From contig NC_051436.1 in NCBI RefSeq assembly GCF_001649575.2, forward strand, positions 10,077,644 through 10,141,643: DNA of 64,000 nucleotides, in the 5' to 3' direction. Made by a program: the position numbers and the translations under genes. The number at the start of each line of letters is the position of its first letter. The first letter of the stretch is position 1. The notes under the pieces were generated by a model that searched no databases, was not told where the DNA came from, and worked only from the letters and a program-made list of their open reading frames with translations. Source of the DNA: Kryptolebias marmoratus. Taxonomy: Eukaryota > Chordata > Actinopteri > Cyprinodontiformes > Rivulidae. Positions 1 to 15,445 of this stretch are shown one piece after another.

Positions 1-765
1 ACAACAGCTCCAACCACAACTATAGCTGAACCAACAACTACAACTACTACAACAATGACAACAACTACTCCAACCATGACTACAGCTGAACCAACAACTA
101 CAACTGCTCCAACCACAACTATAGCTGAACCAACAACTACAACTACTACAACAATGACAACAACTACTCCAACCATGACTACAGCTGAACCAACAACTAC
201 AACTACTCCAACAATGACAACAACTGCTCCAACTACAGCTGAACCAACAACTACAACTACTCCAACAATGACAACAACTGCTCCAACTACAGCTGAACCA
301 ACAACAACTACTACTCTAACCACAACTACAGCTGAACCAACAACTACAACTACTCTAACCACAACTACAGCTGAACCAACAACTACAACTACTCTAACCA
401 CAACTACAGCTGAACCAACAACAACTTCAGCTGTAGCAACATCAACTACAACTGTTCCAACCACAACCACAGCTGTTCCAACCACAACCACAGCTGTTCC
501 AACCATGACAACAACTGCTCCAACCACAACTACAGCTGTACCAACAACTACAACTACTCCAACCATGACAACAACTGCTCCAACCACAACTACAGCTGTA
601 GCAACATCAACTACAACTGTTCCAACCACAACCACAGCTGCTCCAGTCATAATGACTACCCTAAACAGCTCTACAGGATTGTCAAGTGGAGTAAACCACA
701 TGATGAGTCTCATCACTGCATCCTGCATGGTGGTGTTGTCATGGTTACTGTCCAGCCAACAGTAA
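1..765 (+). CDS. Mucin-like Thr/Pro-rich surface protein, 3' part (partial)
   Basis: The frame is open from the first base of the window to a TAA at 763-765, so the gene begins to the left. The visible 254 residues are almost entirely short Thr/Pro/Ala repeats of the type TTTAEPTTTTT and TTAVPTTTT, an ideal substrate for dense O-glycosylation. The last ~35 residues differ: a short polar stretch with an NSS sequon (LNSSTGLSSG) and then a hydrophobic tail (MMSLITASCMVVLSWLLSSQQ end region) that looks like a GPI-attachment signal or a terminal membrane anchor. The same layout, with a related tail ending in WLL..QQ, occurs in the gene at 3925-6616, so the two are probably tandem paralogues. The specific gene cannot be named because only the last exon is present. 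The mucin-like nature is clear from composition; the anchor type is inferred. Confidence 0.75.
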   Translation, partial: TTAPTTTIAEPTTTTTTTMTTTTPTMTTAEPTTTTAPTTTIAEPTTTTTTTMTTTTPTMTTAEPTTTTTPTMTTTAPTTAEPTTTTTPTMTTTAPTTAEPTTTTTLTTTTAEPTTTTTLTTTTAEPTTTTTLTTTTAEPTTTSAVATSTTTVPTTTTAVPTTTTAVPTMTTTAPTTTTAVPTTTTTPTMTTTAPTTTTAVATSTTTVPTTTTAAPVIMTTLNSSTGLSSGVNHMMSLITASCMVVLSWLLSSQQ

Positions 766-1077
766 CATCTCTGCTGAGTTCAGATTGAATTTCCACTAGA
801 ATATGTTAGTTCTAACAGGTGTGAACAAGAATTTTGTTTCAATTGGAAACCAAAGCGTCTTCATGAATTTCATTTTTAATGTGACTTGAGATTAACTTCC
901 TAAGTAAAAATATCCAAGTCTGATTTGCGACACATGTTGATCTTAAACACATTGCAGAGTCGCAGATGAAACTGAATTTGTGTAAACTTTATTTTTATTT
1001 CTGACAGCCCTGAAATCCAGTCCTCACTGAAACATCTTTAATCAGCTTTGTGTTCACATAAATTAAAAGAACAATAC

Positions 1078-1574
1078 ATTCTTGTTAGGAAAATATATCC
1101 CAAGGCATCTTTTGGATAGAAAAAAAAAGTTCTCAAATAATCATGTATGAGTGGCAGGTTAAAGGTCAGCTGCTTGTCTGAGCACAATAGGATTAGATCA
1201 ATTCAAAATGGAATGCAAAACACAATGCAAAGCCATGTTTTGTGTTTTTACATTACGAAAATATTCCTGCATTTCAGCAGCGCTAGTCAGTCAGATATGC
1301 TATCATAAATCAAAATAATAAAATCAATACAAAGAAAAATGTAAAAAAAAATACACATATTCTTATATGAAATTATCTTCTGCATTGAAAATTATCTTCT
1401 GCATTGTCATTTTGTTTGAGCATATTTTATTTCATATTTTTCAATTTTACAGTGCACTGTGAATTTTTTCTTCTAAAGTCTAAGTGTAATCATCATTTTT
1501 CACAACTGAATAAAACATCAATTGCTGGGATTTTAGTTCTTTCTTCGCTTTGCGAGTTTCCAAAAACAAAACAG

Positions 1575-1632
<58 letters not shown>

Positions 1633-2265
1633 AACTCACTCTTGTTAGGAAAATTTAATAGTTCAAGAAAAAGGTTAGTCACTTCTCTGAACACAATAGG
1701 CTTTAAGCAATTCAAATCAGAATGCAAAACACAATGCAAAATCAGGATTTCTGTGTTTATATTTTCCATGACATTCATATAAATTCTGTGCACAGCTCTT
1801 CCTGCATTTCAACAGCACTGTTCATGTTCACTGAGCTTACCTTTGCTATTGCAAAAAACAATAACAATTAAAGAAATACAAAAGTAATACGTAATATTGA
1901 CACTTCAATGAAATGATCTGCTTCATTGTTGTTGTTTTAAGTACATTTAATTCAATTTTACAGTGCATTGTAAGTAGCTTTTTCTAAATTGTTAAATGTA
2001 GTCATCCTTTTTTGCACAACTGTGGTGTTTATGATGTGTTTCTTTATTATTATTTTTTGCTGTACTTTTATTTCTTATATTTCTTTGTTTGGATTGTTGT
2101 TTTACTTTTTTGTTTTGACTGAATTATAAAGTACTTTTATTATAGCCAATTATTGTCATTTACATAGAAATAGAAATAAATAAATAAATTGACATTGACT
2201 CAATAAAACATCCAAAATCATGTTTTTTCTTTTTTTTGTTGTAAGTTTCCAAATACAATACCGAA
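1078..2265. repeat. Diverged tandem duplication in non-coding DNA
   Basis: The stretch 1078-1570 is repeated at 1638-2265. Shared landmarks in the same order are CTTGTTAGGAAAAT (1080, 1640), GAACACAATAGG-type words, GAATGCAAAACACAATGCAAA (1213, 1721), CCTGCATTTCA (1267, 1801), CTGCATTG-type words (1380-1400, 1920), CAATTTTACAGTGCA (1443, 1954), AATAAAACATC (1510, 2202) and GTTTCCAAA (1555, 2246). The second copy carries about 170 extra AT-rich bases near 2024-2195. A TA microsatellite lies between the copies. No coding potential was seen; the unit may descend from 3' flanking sequence of a duplicated gene. Confidence 0.75.
1578..1630. repeat. (TA)n microsatellite
   Basis: About 26 uninterrupted TA units sit at the junction between the two copies of the local tandem duplication. 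Confidence 0.97.
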
Positions 2266-2614
2266 TACACCACGATAAAAATGTCACTGAAACTGAAAGC
2301 TTTGCACCCACATATCTTGTCAGTGCACAGTTATTATATTACTGAGTAACATTAGCTGGCTTTGTTAGAGATTAACGAGAAGAAGAGGCAGTTTATTTGT
2401 GACTTAACTTAACTAAACCAGAACATTTATAAATTTGACCTTCAGCCTGCTCCATGACCATTCACCCTTAAGGGGATTTAATATTCAAATATAATTGTGT
2501 GACTTAGAAATAAGTCCTTTGAATAACGCCTGTAGGCAGAAATATTTATTTTTGTCTGCCTTAACTAGCAGGAAGTTTTAATAACAGTGGTGAAAGTCTT
2601 GCCATCATTTCACA

Positions 2615-2677
2615 AGACAACAGAACAGAGGATGCCGCACAACTGAGCCAGGAAATCGACAGACTAACTATCAACAG
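2615..2677 (+). other. Possible non-coding first exon of the second mucin-like gene
   Basis: A donor-like CAACAG|GTATTT lies at 2677/2678. The coding exon at 3925 is preceded by an acceptor (TTTGCAG, ending 3907) and an 18-nt leader, so an upstream leader exon must exist and this is the best candidate seen. The 5' limit is a guess. The rest of 2266-3900 is AT-rich and shows no gene. Confidence 0.3.
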
Positions 2678-3924
2678 GTATTTGTTCTTTATTAACGTCC
2701 TATTATATTTTAGTAGCAATAATGTTATTAGACTTTATGGAAAATGCCTTTTCTCTGGCCTCGCAAATTGAATAACACAAAAAGAGCTTCCACTGTAGTA
2801 CAAAAAATTATTTATCTTGCTTATAACTTCACACAAAATAATAAAAAGGTTTTAACAGTTTAGCAAAATGTCCTAATCTTAATTTGAAAACGTGTTATTA
2901 GTCATTCTTATTGCCTTTTTTGCCATCATGTTTGTTTGGACTGCTGTGTGTGTCGAAGTGGGCTGTAAACTCAGTTCACAGCCACATAATAATAAAGATA
3001 ATAAAATAATAAAGAGGGATGCAAAGGTCCTTGTTTATTATTTGTCAATTATTATGTTGTTTTTTTAATAAACCCCCTCCTATTCGAACAATCCTCAATC
3101 AATACCACTTTCCAAATTAAATATGTATTATAATGTTTTTAACATCTGAAAGTACTATGCAGCTGTTGCTTTGTGGTTTTACTTTAAGACAGATTTACTG
3201 TTATTAGTTATTAGTGGAAGAAACAGTGTTTGTCTAAAAAAAAGAACAGTCTCCCCTCTGATTTAACTAAGCAAACACATAAAGCCTAGAAACAGCAGTA
3301 ATGAATATCTTTTACCCGCAGCAACCTTTTTCACCCCAACTGACAGAGGGAATGCTTTTTCAGCTATGTTTGAAGACACGTCCTTTTTTTGGGGAAGAGT
3401 GTACTCCTTTTTAGAAAAGGTTCAGTTATTGGTCCATATTAAGAACAGAGCTGTTGTTAAAGGAAGCAGGGAAAGAAAATGGATGTTGTTGAAGGCATAC
3501 TACTAACCCTAAAACCAAAATATTCTTCCTATGTTGAAAAAAATGACAGTTATTGGAGTTTGGAATAAATCTCAGAAATAATAATACACATGATTTCACT
3601 CAACGTGTTCGCTCTCAGAGTACGGGCTGGGGAGGACTTTCATCTCCTAGCACACCAAATTTTAGCTCAGTATCTGTAAAATGAGATACGGACATTTTTG
3701 TGTTTGTTTACTTTCACTGGCTGTGGCCACCATCTTGATCTGAATTCAATAAAGTTGATTAAAAACACCCATCACGAAACAAAATGTTGAATTCAGTAGC
3801 TTAACAAGTTCCAGCATTAAAAAGAAAAATGCATTTGATAATGAATGTAAACATATTTCAAATGCAACTTGAGTAAATAAAACTTTCTATATTATTTAAT
3901 TTTGCAGATTCAGATAATATCACA

Positions 3925-6616
3925 ATGGAGTTCTGGCGGATTATATCGGTTCTTGTAATTCTAACAGGTAATATATGTTATGTTTGAGTTTTAAATGTTT
4001 TTAAAGTTTTAATTTTTAATTTAATGCTTTACACCTGAAACAATTGATGCATCAGAAACTGACAAAAGTACAAATTATGTAAATCTGACTGACACTTCTA
4101 CAGGTATTGTGGCTCAAGGAACAGTCACAACAATTTCCGCAACAACCACCATTGTAGGAACAGCTGTTCCAACAACTACAACTGCTCCAACAACAACTAC
4201 AGTTTCTCCAACAACAACTACTGTTGTAGCAACAGCTGCTCCAACTGTTTCAACAACTGCAGTTCCTCCAACCACAACCACAATGACTACAAGAATAACA
4301 GATGCTCCAACAACCACAATGACTACAAAAACCACAGATGCTCCAACAACCACAATGACTACAAAAACCACAGATGCTCCAACAACCACAATGAATACAA
4401 CAACCACAGATGCTCCAACAACCACAATGTCTACAACAATCACAACTGCTCCAACAACCACAATGAATACAACAACTGCAGTTTATCCAACCACAGCTAC
4501 AGTTTTTCCATCCACAACTAAAATAAACACTATATATGCTCCAACAACAACTGCAATGAATATAACAACTACAGTTTTTCCAACCACAACCACAACAAAC
4601 ACCACAAATGGTCCTGCAACTGCCGAGGTATCAAGAATAGATCGGCTGATCTTTAGGTCTGCAGGAGAGACATTCACTCGTGATTTGGCCAATCAATCAT
4701 CTGCAGCATTTATGTTTCGATCTGCACTCATAAAGTCTAATGTAAGTGTGTTTCCTTCAGTCTTAACAAAGCCAAACGTTTGCCCAGTTTGATAGTTTTT
4801 AATAGAATATATGTAGTAACTTTTTTTGTATACATGTGGATTTCATTTCTATTCTAATAATGAGAACTGCATGAACATGAAAGCAAACTTCATTATGGAC
4901 AGACAAAGTTCTTTGATTTTAGAAACCGTGAATAATATAGTTGTAATTTCAATTTACTTTCAGTCACTGTTTTGTTTTATTTCAAAGTTTCAAAAAAAGA
5001 AAGATATATCTAATAGGAAACTAATCAGCTACTTGGGACACCATGTCCAAGGAAGACTTTAGACAAAACTGTAGTCTGAAGAAAGTCTAACCTCCCTTTG
5101 ACCTTCAGATTAACGCTTCTTCTGACACTCGTTGAGCCTAAAAACAGCTTTTTTCCAGAGCATTTGCTAAGAAAAGTTGATTGTTCATACGTCTTTGGTA
5201 TGAATCAATAAAAAAATGGCAGCCGAAGAAGAAATTGAGATCATAGAGATTCTAGAAACCCCCATGTGAATGGGTTATACGATTATTGATTTGTCTTTTT
5301 GTTTGCTCTGTCTTCCTGCAGCTTGAGCCATACTACCAACACTTTTCCTCCTTCCTCTCCTTGAGGCCGGTGCTCTTCACGTAATGTCTTTATGTTGCGC
5401 TAATAAAATCTTCAGGCTGTCGCTCGTGAATTTGCACAAACGGCATCACGTTTTTTCATGCTTTTGCAGAAACGGGTCCATCATCAACTACGTGGACATT
5501 TATTTTGCGAGTCCGACCGTTCCGAATGTCACTCAGATTCAAAACGTTCTGCTCGGAGCAGCTTCAAACATCTCGGCCTTCAACATTGACACAACTTCTT
5601 TTTTGGTCAATGGCATAGGTAAGCAATAATAAATGCAGTACAGAGGTATGTACATTATTGAAATTTATAGGAGACCTGTTACCATTGTTGGCTTTTGTTT
5701 CAAATGTTATGAGTGCTACAATTTCCTCATTCTTTAATCATTTCCTGGAATAAGCGAAAAACGTTTCCTCACTTCCTTGTTTTAATCTTGACAAATGTTT
5801 ATAAAATGACTTAGGCTTACGTTTTGTAAACTGTTCTCGTCTTTATATTTGTTCAAAACTGATTTCTTTCTAACAACAATTCTTGTTTTTGACAGGCATG
5901 AATGTAACAACTGTAGACCCCACTTCAGAGATCAGGACAACAGCTTCACCCGCCGTGTCATCCGGCGTCTGCATATGTAGACCCGTAACAGCTACAGCTG
6001 TGAACGGCGTCTCCAATCTCGAATGACTTCGACATAGAAACCAAATCAATCCAATTTGATGCTACAAGTAAGAAGTGCTAGCCGCAGAGCAGATGACTAC
6101 CGAAGCTTTCTTTTTTAGACAGAGATACGAACCAAAAAAAAATGTCATTAAATGAAGAATACATGCTCAATTTTTTTACATAAAGATTTGGGTTAGAGCA
6201 GGGGTGGGCAATCCTGGTCCTCGAGTGCCATTATCCTGCAAGTTTTACTTCTTTCCCTGCTCCAACACACCTGATTCAGTGGTTAAAGAGAAACAAGTAA
6301 AACATGCCGGATGGTGGCCCTCGAGGACTAGGATTGCCCACCCCTGGGTTAGATGGATGGGGGGTTAGGGTTAGCCAAACAAGAAAAAGGATACTCAAGC
6401 TATAGATTTTTCTAAGTAAGTTTTAAAGTAAGTTTTAATCAGCATATTCATACAAAAATGTTGTTCGATTGTAAAATGAAACATTTCTAAAGCCAAACAT
6501 TTATTGTTCTCTTTTCTCTTCATTCGCAGCTTTGAGTGCAGGACATCAGCTTGGTCTTTGCATCCTTTCTGATTCTGTTGCCATGGTTACTGTTAAACCA
6601 GCAGCAACGTCCCTGA
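3925..6616 (+). CDS. Mucin-like membrane protein with SEA-like domain
   Basis: Proposed coding exons are 3925-3967, 4104-4741, 5322-5380, 5470-5618, 5896-5984 and 6542-6616, which join to 350 residues. Exon 1 gives a signal peptide (MEFWRIISVLVILTG). Exon 2 is Thr-rich repeats built on the unit DAPTTTMTTKTT, five or six times around 4290-4480. From about residue 185 to 297 the composition becomes normal and reads as a SEA-like domain: FTRDLANQSSAAFMFRSAL, then LEPYYQHF, then a GSIIN segment at the exon 3/4 joint, which is where SEA domains carry the G|SVVV autocleavage loop. The last exon gives a hydrophobic tail (SLVFASFLILLPWLLL) ending NQQQRP, related to the tail of the gene at 1-765. The first four exons have good splice signals. 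The 5984 donor (CCC|GTAACA) and 6542 acceptor were chosen because they keep the tail in frame, and they are less certain. I do not recognise an individual mammalian orthologue. Confidence 0.65.
6199..6346. mobile_element. hAT-type MITE, copy 1
   Basis: A short palindromic element starts CAGGGGTGGGCAATCCTGG and ends with the inverted equivalent CCACCCCTG. It is flanked by GGTTAGAG on the left and GGTTAGAT on the right, an 8-bp target duplication with one mismatch, as expected for the hAT superfamily. Three longer copies lie elsewhere in the window. It sits in the last intron of the mucin-like gene. Confidence 0.85.
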
Positions 6617-9480
6617 TGACGTCCTCTTGATCAGAATGTATCTGCTGTCATAACCTAAATTCTGTAAAAACTCTGAATTCATTGTTGCAAAATATATCTT
6701 CACCAAGTCATTACTTTGTTGTTGTAAGCATCTTTAAATGCTTATCATGTAGAAACTGGTGACGTTTTGTTTGAAACTTAGTTCTATTTAAAAATGTTTC
6801 ATTTTAGTCTTTGGGTGATAGAAACCTGTGTATATTATAACTGCAGGCGTAAAATTATTATTTATCTTTCATGACTTAGCGCAAAGGACAGCATATTTTC
6901 CACTGTATTGGGAGAATTTTAAATATATATTTTAAATAAATATTTCAAATGAAGAAACTTTTAGCTGATAAATTGTTGCACATCTCTCAGTTCTGACATC
7001 ACACGTAGAGCTTTCTTACACATTGGTTAGGAGTTCATGTTGTTTACTGTATTTGTGATCTTTGTGATATAAAATATTAATTTGTTTGGCTTGTTGTTTT
7101 ATTTAGCTTTGATTTTTAAAGTTAAAGTGATATTTGGAATATATAAGGTTGAAGTATAATAAAGAAATAATAATAAGAGACATTTTTACAGGCAGTCACA
7201 CTCTGCTTCGTGATTTCACAATACCGTCTCAAAATACTGGTTTTCAGGTTCGGGCAGTCAGACGAGTCAGGGAAGGGCCTGTAGTTTATTTAAGTCATGA
7301 GACTCTTCTGTCATCCAGGTACTTTTAAGTCACTGGTCCTTTTCTATCTCGCTTAAACGCTGATTCACATTTGCACCGGCGCATACTAATGTCAGAATTT
7401 GCTTCCCGTGACGACCCTAAAAGAAACAAAAGGAATTTTATGAGATTACAATGAGGCGGAAAACTGCAGGAAGCTGTTACCAAGTAAAAACGCAAGCAAA
7501 GACTTGTGTTTTTGTTCAAGAAACAGTAAAACATTAGATATAATCAAGATTTGTGCACCAGCTAAAGAGGTGTGTTACGTTTCTGAATATAAGCATGTAT
7601 GTCTATAATTACATGTTAGTCTAAATGTAACTTAAGTGCTGAAACGTGACTTCATAATAACATTCTTTAGAGGTGATAAAGACACGATGTCTGAGACTGA
7701 TTTAATGAGATGTTAAAATTTATTACGACACGGCTATCAGCATTTTTAATGTGCAAGGCAGGCATATTAAATTTAGAGGTCAGGCCGCATTCCATTTACC
7801 CGGGGAAGTCATAACTCGCAGCGCAATCCAGTTCTACTCGGAAGTCGGCCCGAGTTCCAAATCAGAAAAATAAGCTGGAATCCCCCCACCCCACCCCCAA
7901 AGTGGCAATTCTAACTCGTAAAGTGTGAGAGTCTTGACCGGCCAAGGCCTCAAAATCCAATATGGCTGCCACATGTATGAAAAGTTATGATAGCTGCAGG
8001 AATTAACTTTTTAGTGAACACGTTGCTATCGTGTTTGAGTGCAGAGAAATCCATTGTTGTTGCCTTTTACTACTAATGGTAGTTAGCCTGGTCACTGAGG
8101 GGTCCATACCTATGTCCCCTGGTACAACATGGGTGCTGGGGAACATAGGTGTGACCCCGTCACAGAGCACAAAAAATTATGCTGCATTCCATTTTCTTTA
8201 AATTTAAATCTGGGAATGACTTTAAACCTGTGTTTCAGCTGCGACTCAGGCAACCAGCAGAGTTTGCTTATTGTCGTAACCAGGCGACTATTAGGAAAAC
8301 AAGCTGAAAATAGATTTCTCTGCATTCTGTGCGTTCAAACGCCTTACCAACGTGTGGAGCTGGATCGCTGAGGTACAGACCAACGGGGAGCGGAAATTAA
8401 ACGTTTATTACAGCAGCTACTGGATTTTAAGGTCAGAGCTGGTCAGGAATCTCCAGGTTTTCTGAGTTAGGATTCTGATTTCCAGTGGAATTTTTCAGAC
8501 TTGGATCTGTAAAAACTCTGACTTCAGAAAGGCAAATGGAATGCAGAATCAGCAAATTCTATTGGTTGTCCGACTGGCATCTAGAACAAGTCAGGTCTGC
8601 TTTCTCTTCCTGGAATTCTGACTGCCAATGGAATTTCTTGACTTGGAATTTGTAAATTTTAGCTTCTAAGTACAAAAGAAAAGCCCCAAAAGCTTACATC
8701 TCAATGTGGCCTGGGGAAAAAAATAAAATAAAATCTTGCTCACAGACACACTTTTAGCATTTTATTTTAATTGTGCTTCTGTGATATCAGAAAGATAACA
8801 ATAATATACTAACTTAGAGTAACACTTGTTTTTAATTCGTACTTTATTATTATTTTGCCACTCGTTATGAGCGTTACTGCTACTTCCGCTACCAAACCGG
8901 AAGTTGCGTTCATAATCAATTCAACAACAGCGCCATCAGGAATAAAGTGGGATAAACCACAGACGTATATAATGTCTATGGGATAAACGCTTCTGCTGGA
9001 GTGTTTATTTTTTATTTTTTTGTTTCGTTTGTTTGTTTTTTTTGTCGTAAGCGGAACCGGAAATGGAAAGTCCTGGGATTATTGCGTTTCCAACTCTGCG
9101 CGTAATGAGGGCACCTTGGAAGAGCCCTCATAAAATTTGATTTGATTTGATTTTTTTCCCGGGATGTGTAGCTGTGCTGTGTGGCTGTGCTGAGGGGTGG
9201 TGGTGGGTGGGGGTCACTGCGGGACAGCCCACCATCTGTGGAAGTGGGACAACCAGAGGAGCAGATGGCGCGTCCGAGCCGGGGCCGCAGGGCTGCGCCA
9301 GGGACGAGCTCCTGAAGTCAGCGCCTGCTTTCTTGCGTTTTTAGGTTTTTAGGCCTCTTTGCGCAGCATATTTTGTTTTAAACCTGCATCCATGTCAGAG
9401 GGAGTGGAATAACTGTGTATGACAGGAAGCCCGAAGGATTGACTGAACCGATGCGCGACGGACTGGCATCGGCTTAATCC
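6617..9480. other. Spacer between mucin-like gene and cldnd1
   Basis: No gene was recognised. The left part is AT-rich with AATAAA-like words near 6935 that could end the mucin-like transcript. A diverged inverted-repeat element occupies about 7787-8547. From about 9050 the composition turns GC-rich, forming the likely promoter and 5' leader of cldnd1. The open frame at 9147-9344 lies inside this leader region and shows no known domain. Confidence 0.6.
7787..8547. mobile_element. Diverged palindromic DNA-transposon remnant
   Basis: The left end GCATTCCATTTACC (7789) is matched in inverse at the right end GGCAAATGGAATGC (8531-8544). The next ~90 bases inward also correspond (repeated AAGTC, GAGTTCCAAATCAG against inverse TCTGATTTCCAGTGGAAT words). 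Partial further copies of the same words continue to about 8660. No transposase is encoded. Confidence 0.55.
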
Positions 9481-9518
9481 CTCTTTTTTTGGTTGACGCG
9501 AGTCCGCCTGCGTGAACA

Positions 9519-12674
<3,156 letters not shown>

Positions 12675-13062
12675 CTGGAGGGGGGTTTTTTTTGTTTCTT
12701 TTGCTCTGGATCCCAAAGTCTGGTTGAAATTCAGACTCCGTTCCGACGACAAAATGTTTTCTTGTAATATCCCTTTCCCCCCTCTCCCCTATCTTGTCAA
12801 CTAAACCTCATAAACTTTAGAGTAAATGATCCTAAAGCGTGCCGCAATATTATATTTAATTTTTAGTTACTTTGAGGAATCCTAATTTGAAGAGTCAACC
12901 AGCATTTAGTCCTGGTCAGAAACAATGGAAGTGAGTCCAGTATTTAGAATATCCTCAGGACTAAATGCAAATAATCCAACATTAACTGTTTATTCACAAT
13001 ATTTTGGTATCACTTTCAAATCTATGGCAAGAACAATAATAAAAAAAAGGTTCATACAGCAA

Positions 13063-13080
13063 AATAAAACTTTCAATAAA
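13063..13080 (+). other. Probable cldnd1 polyadenylation signals
   Basis: AATAAA occurs at 13063-13068 and again at 13075-13080, about 390 bases after the cldnd1 stop codon. They would give a 3' UTR of roughly 0.4 kb. Confidence 0.5.
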
Positions 13081-13099
13081 CACGTTAGGACGCTTTTCC

Positions 13100-15440
13100 C
13101 AAGAACCGGAATGAGATGGTTGGGGCTTGAAGTCAACTTGAGCCGAGCTGTAACAATCGATATAGCAGCTCAGGGGTGTGATGCTGAGGTAACAGGTGGT
13201 TTGTGTGACCATCCGGCTCCGGGATTTGGACTGGGAGACATTATATGTGTAGTTTTACATCAGCCAAAGGTGGCTTAAAGAGGGACTCGTCTCTGTGGTC
13301 CTCCTGGTCATGATTACTGGCATTATTTTCAGACACTTTAAATCTTTAGAGGAGCTGAAAACATTACTGACAAAAGGCTATTTAAGTCACCATCAGAGCA
13401 GAACTTGGAGGGAATCCAGTTAATTGGTTAAAACCAAACCTTTAAGGGCATCAAACTGTTTAAAGTAAAGGTGGCGTCTCACTGGGCCGCAACTGTTGGA
13501 GACAAGTTCAGAATTGTGATAAAATAGGTAATTTATTTTGTTGTTGTTGTTGCAGTCTCACTGAATTCTGTGTTTGGGACCAGCGAGCCGTGCAGCTGCG
13601 TTTTTGAGCCACCAGTTATTTAAAAAAACCGTGGCTTGTGCTCGTACGCAGCTCACAAAACTCTGTTCTCGGCCGTGCGTGTCGTTTTGTCGCCCGCCTC
13701 GGCAGCCTCCCTCTTGAACGTCCTTAACCCTGACGGCCCAGCGAGACGCCACATTAAAGCACGGTGGAGCTTCGTAGTCGTTTCTGCTACAGTAAGCCCT
13801 TCATTTATTAAAGGAGTCACAAAAATCAGATAATTAGGGTCTGAGGTGAGCTTAGGTCTTACAGCAGTATGATGAACTGAAGCAAACGGCACAAAATAAC
13901 GGCTAAGAACGAGGAGCCGACCATCCTCAGTGGAAGAAAATCAAACCTGCTTCTGCAAAAATCTTAAAAACACAACCGTGGAAGAGCAGCAGCTTATCGC
14001 CAGCTCATTAATTACTATTTGCAATCAGTGAAGAGTGCAACGTTAGCTGTTTACTAAACGCTGTTACTGATCCAAATGGAAACATTCGCGTTTATGTTCG
14101 AGAACTGGTCGCGTCTCAGTTTGATTCTACGTGTAAATTTAAAATTATTAAAGGGGTGGCAACATTTCAGCTTCCCTTAGGGTTCGGCTAGCCGTTTGTT
14201 GCTTTCGAGCCATCTTATGGGCCATGATGGGATCGTTTCTGCCTCGCCTCGCCGTAATCGAGCGCGGCACACCCGTGGCGGCGCACGCAGTCGGGACAGT
14301 ACGTTCGTGTTCCTCAAAGTTGTAAAAAAAAAAAAAAATTCCGTGCTGTGTCAGCGTTCACACATGAAGCTTTTTCTGTCAAGAATAACGAGTCCTTCCC
14401 TCGTTAGTCCTGCGTACAGGAGCGTTTATCGGTAATTGCACAGTCGCCCCTCGTCACACCCAGCGACGGCGTTTTGCACCTGAGATGGGTTGTTTGGCCA
14501 GCGGCGCTCTGTGAGAACCATCTCACTCACACATGCTTTCAAACGGGACGTGAGAAATAAAGTCAGACACAAAGAAACTGAATTGTTGTTGCTAAAGACT
14601 CTTTTTTTAACTTATTTAACTATTATTTATTCTTTGCAGCTGTTACGGTCAGAGTGGTGGTTTTGTTTACATGTTCACCCAGTTTATAGTTTTGTTATTT
14701 CTTCTGTATCTTTGTCATGTTTTTACTGATTTTGTTGCAAACAATGTTTCATTTATTTTGTTGGTATTTGTACTACATGCTTTTAATGATTTTGTTGACC
14801 TCAAACAATCCCCAAAAATGTGAATTTAGTTTCCTTTCCAGGTGTTTTGTGTTCGTTTCGTATTTGATCATATCTGCTCGTCGTTTTTCAACACACAAAC
14901 AACGAAGTTCATCAAAATTTAACGGGGAAACTGCTTTTTTCCTTTCCTTTATTGGCAATATGAATGTACTTTATAAAGAGCACATGATGGAGGATCTCTA
15001 GTATTGCTTTGCACTTAAATGAGTTTTGATCATATCCTGAATATCGTTGCTGTTTAAAAGTGGTGAAATTCTATTTTTTTGACAGTATAAATGTTTGTAA
15101 TGAAACACACGGGAATTATCACTCGTTGTAAACCACGCTGGGTGATAATCGATTAGCACCGCTTCCTTAAATAAAGATATTAGTGGATGTTCAGAAATGC
15201 TGCTCTGATTGGTTGAGTCGGGCTGCGTTTCAGGACATTCAGACCTCAAACACGAGCAGCTCCTCCACCCCCCGAACGCGTTGTAACCTGAACTTTTCTT
15301 GTGATTTTTCCCGTGAAAGTGCTGCTCTCGTCTGTGAGTTGACGTGACCATTTCAAGGTGTGTGCAAGGTGTGTTTCGTTTCAATAAAAAGCTTTTGTTT
15401 AAAAAAACAAACAAAAACAAACATTTTGTGCTCGTCTCAT
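13100..15440. other. Spacer between convergent cldnd1 and acy3
   Basis: The two genes point towards each other across this stretch. No conserved protein was recognised in either strand. The small open frames present are unlike any family I know and have no splice context. The acy3 3' UTR must begin at 15445 and run leftward; no single polyadenylation site stands out. Confidence 0.5.
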
Positions 15441-15445
15441 CGTTG

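Noticed and set aside
1533..1793. Frames containing IYIYIYIY runs
   Set aside because: Translations of the TA microsatellite.
4114..4692. Long minus-strand frames rich in Val (VVVGASVV...) opposite the mucin-like exon
   Set aside because: They are the antisense of ACA/ACC-rich Thr codons; the repeat structure alone keeps the opposite strand open.
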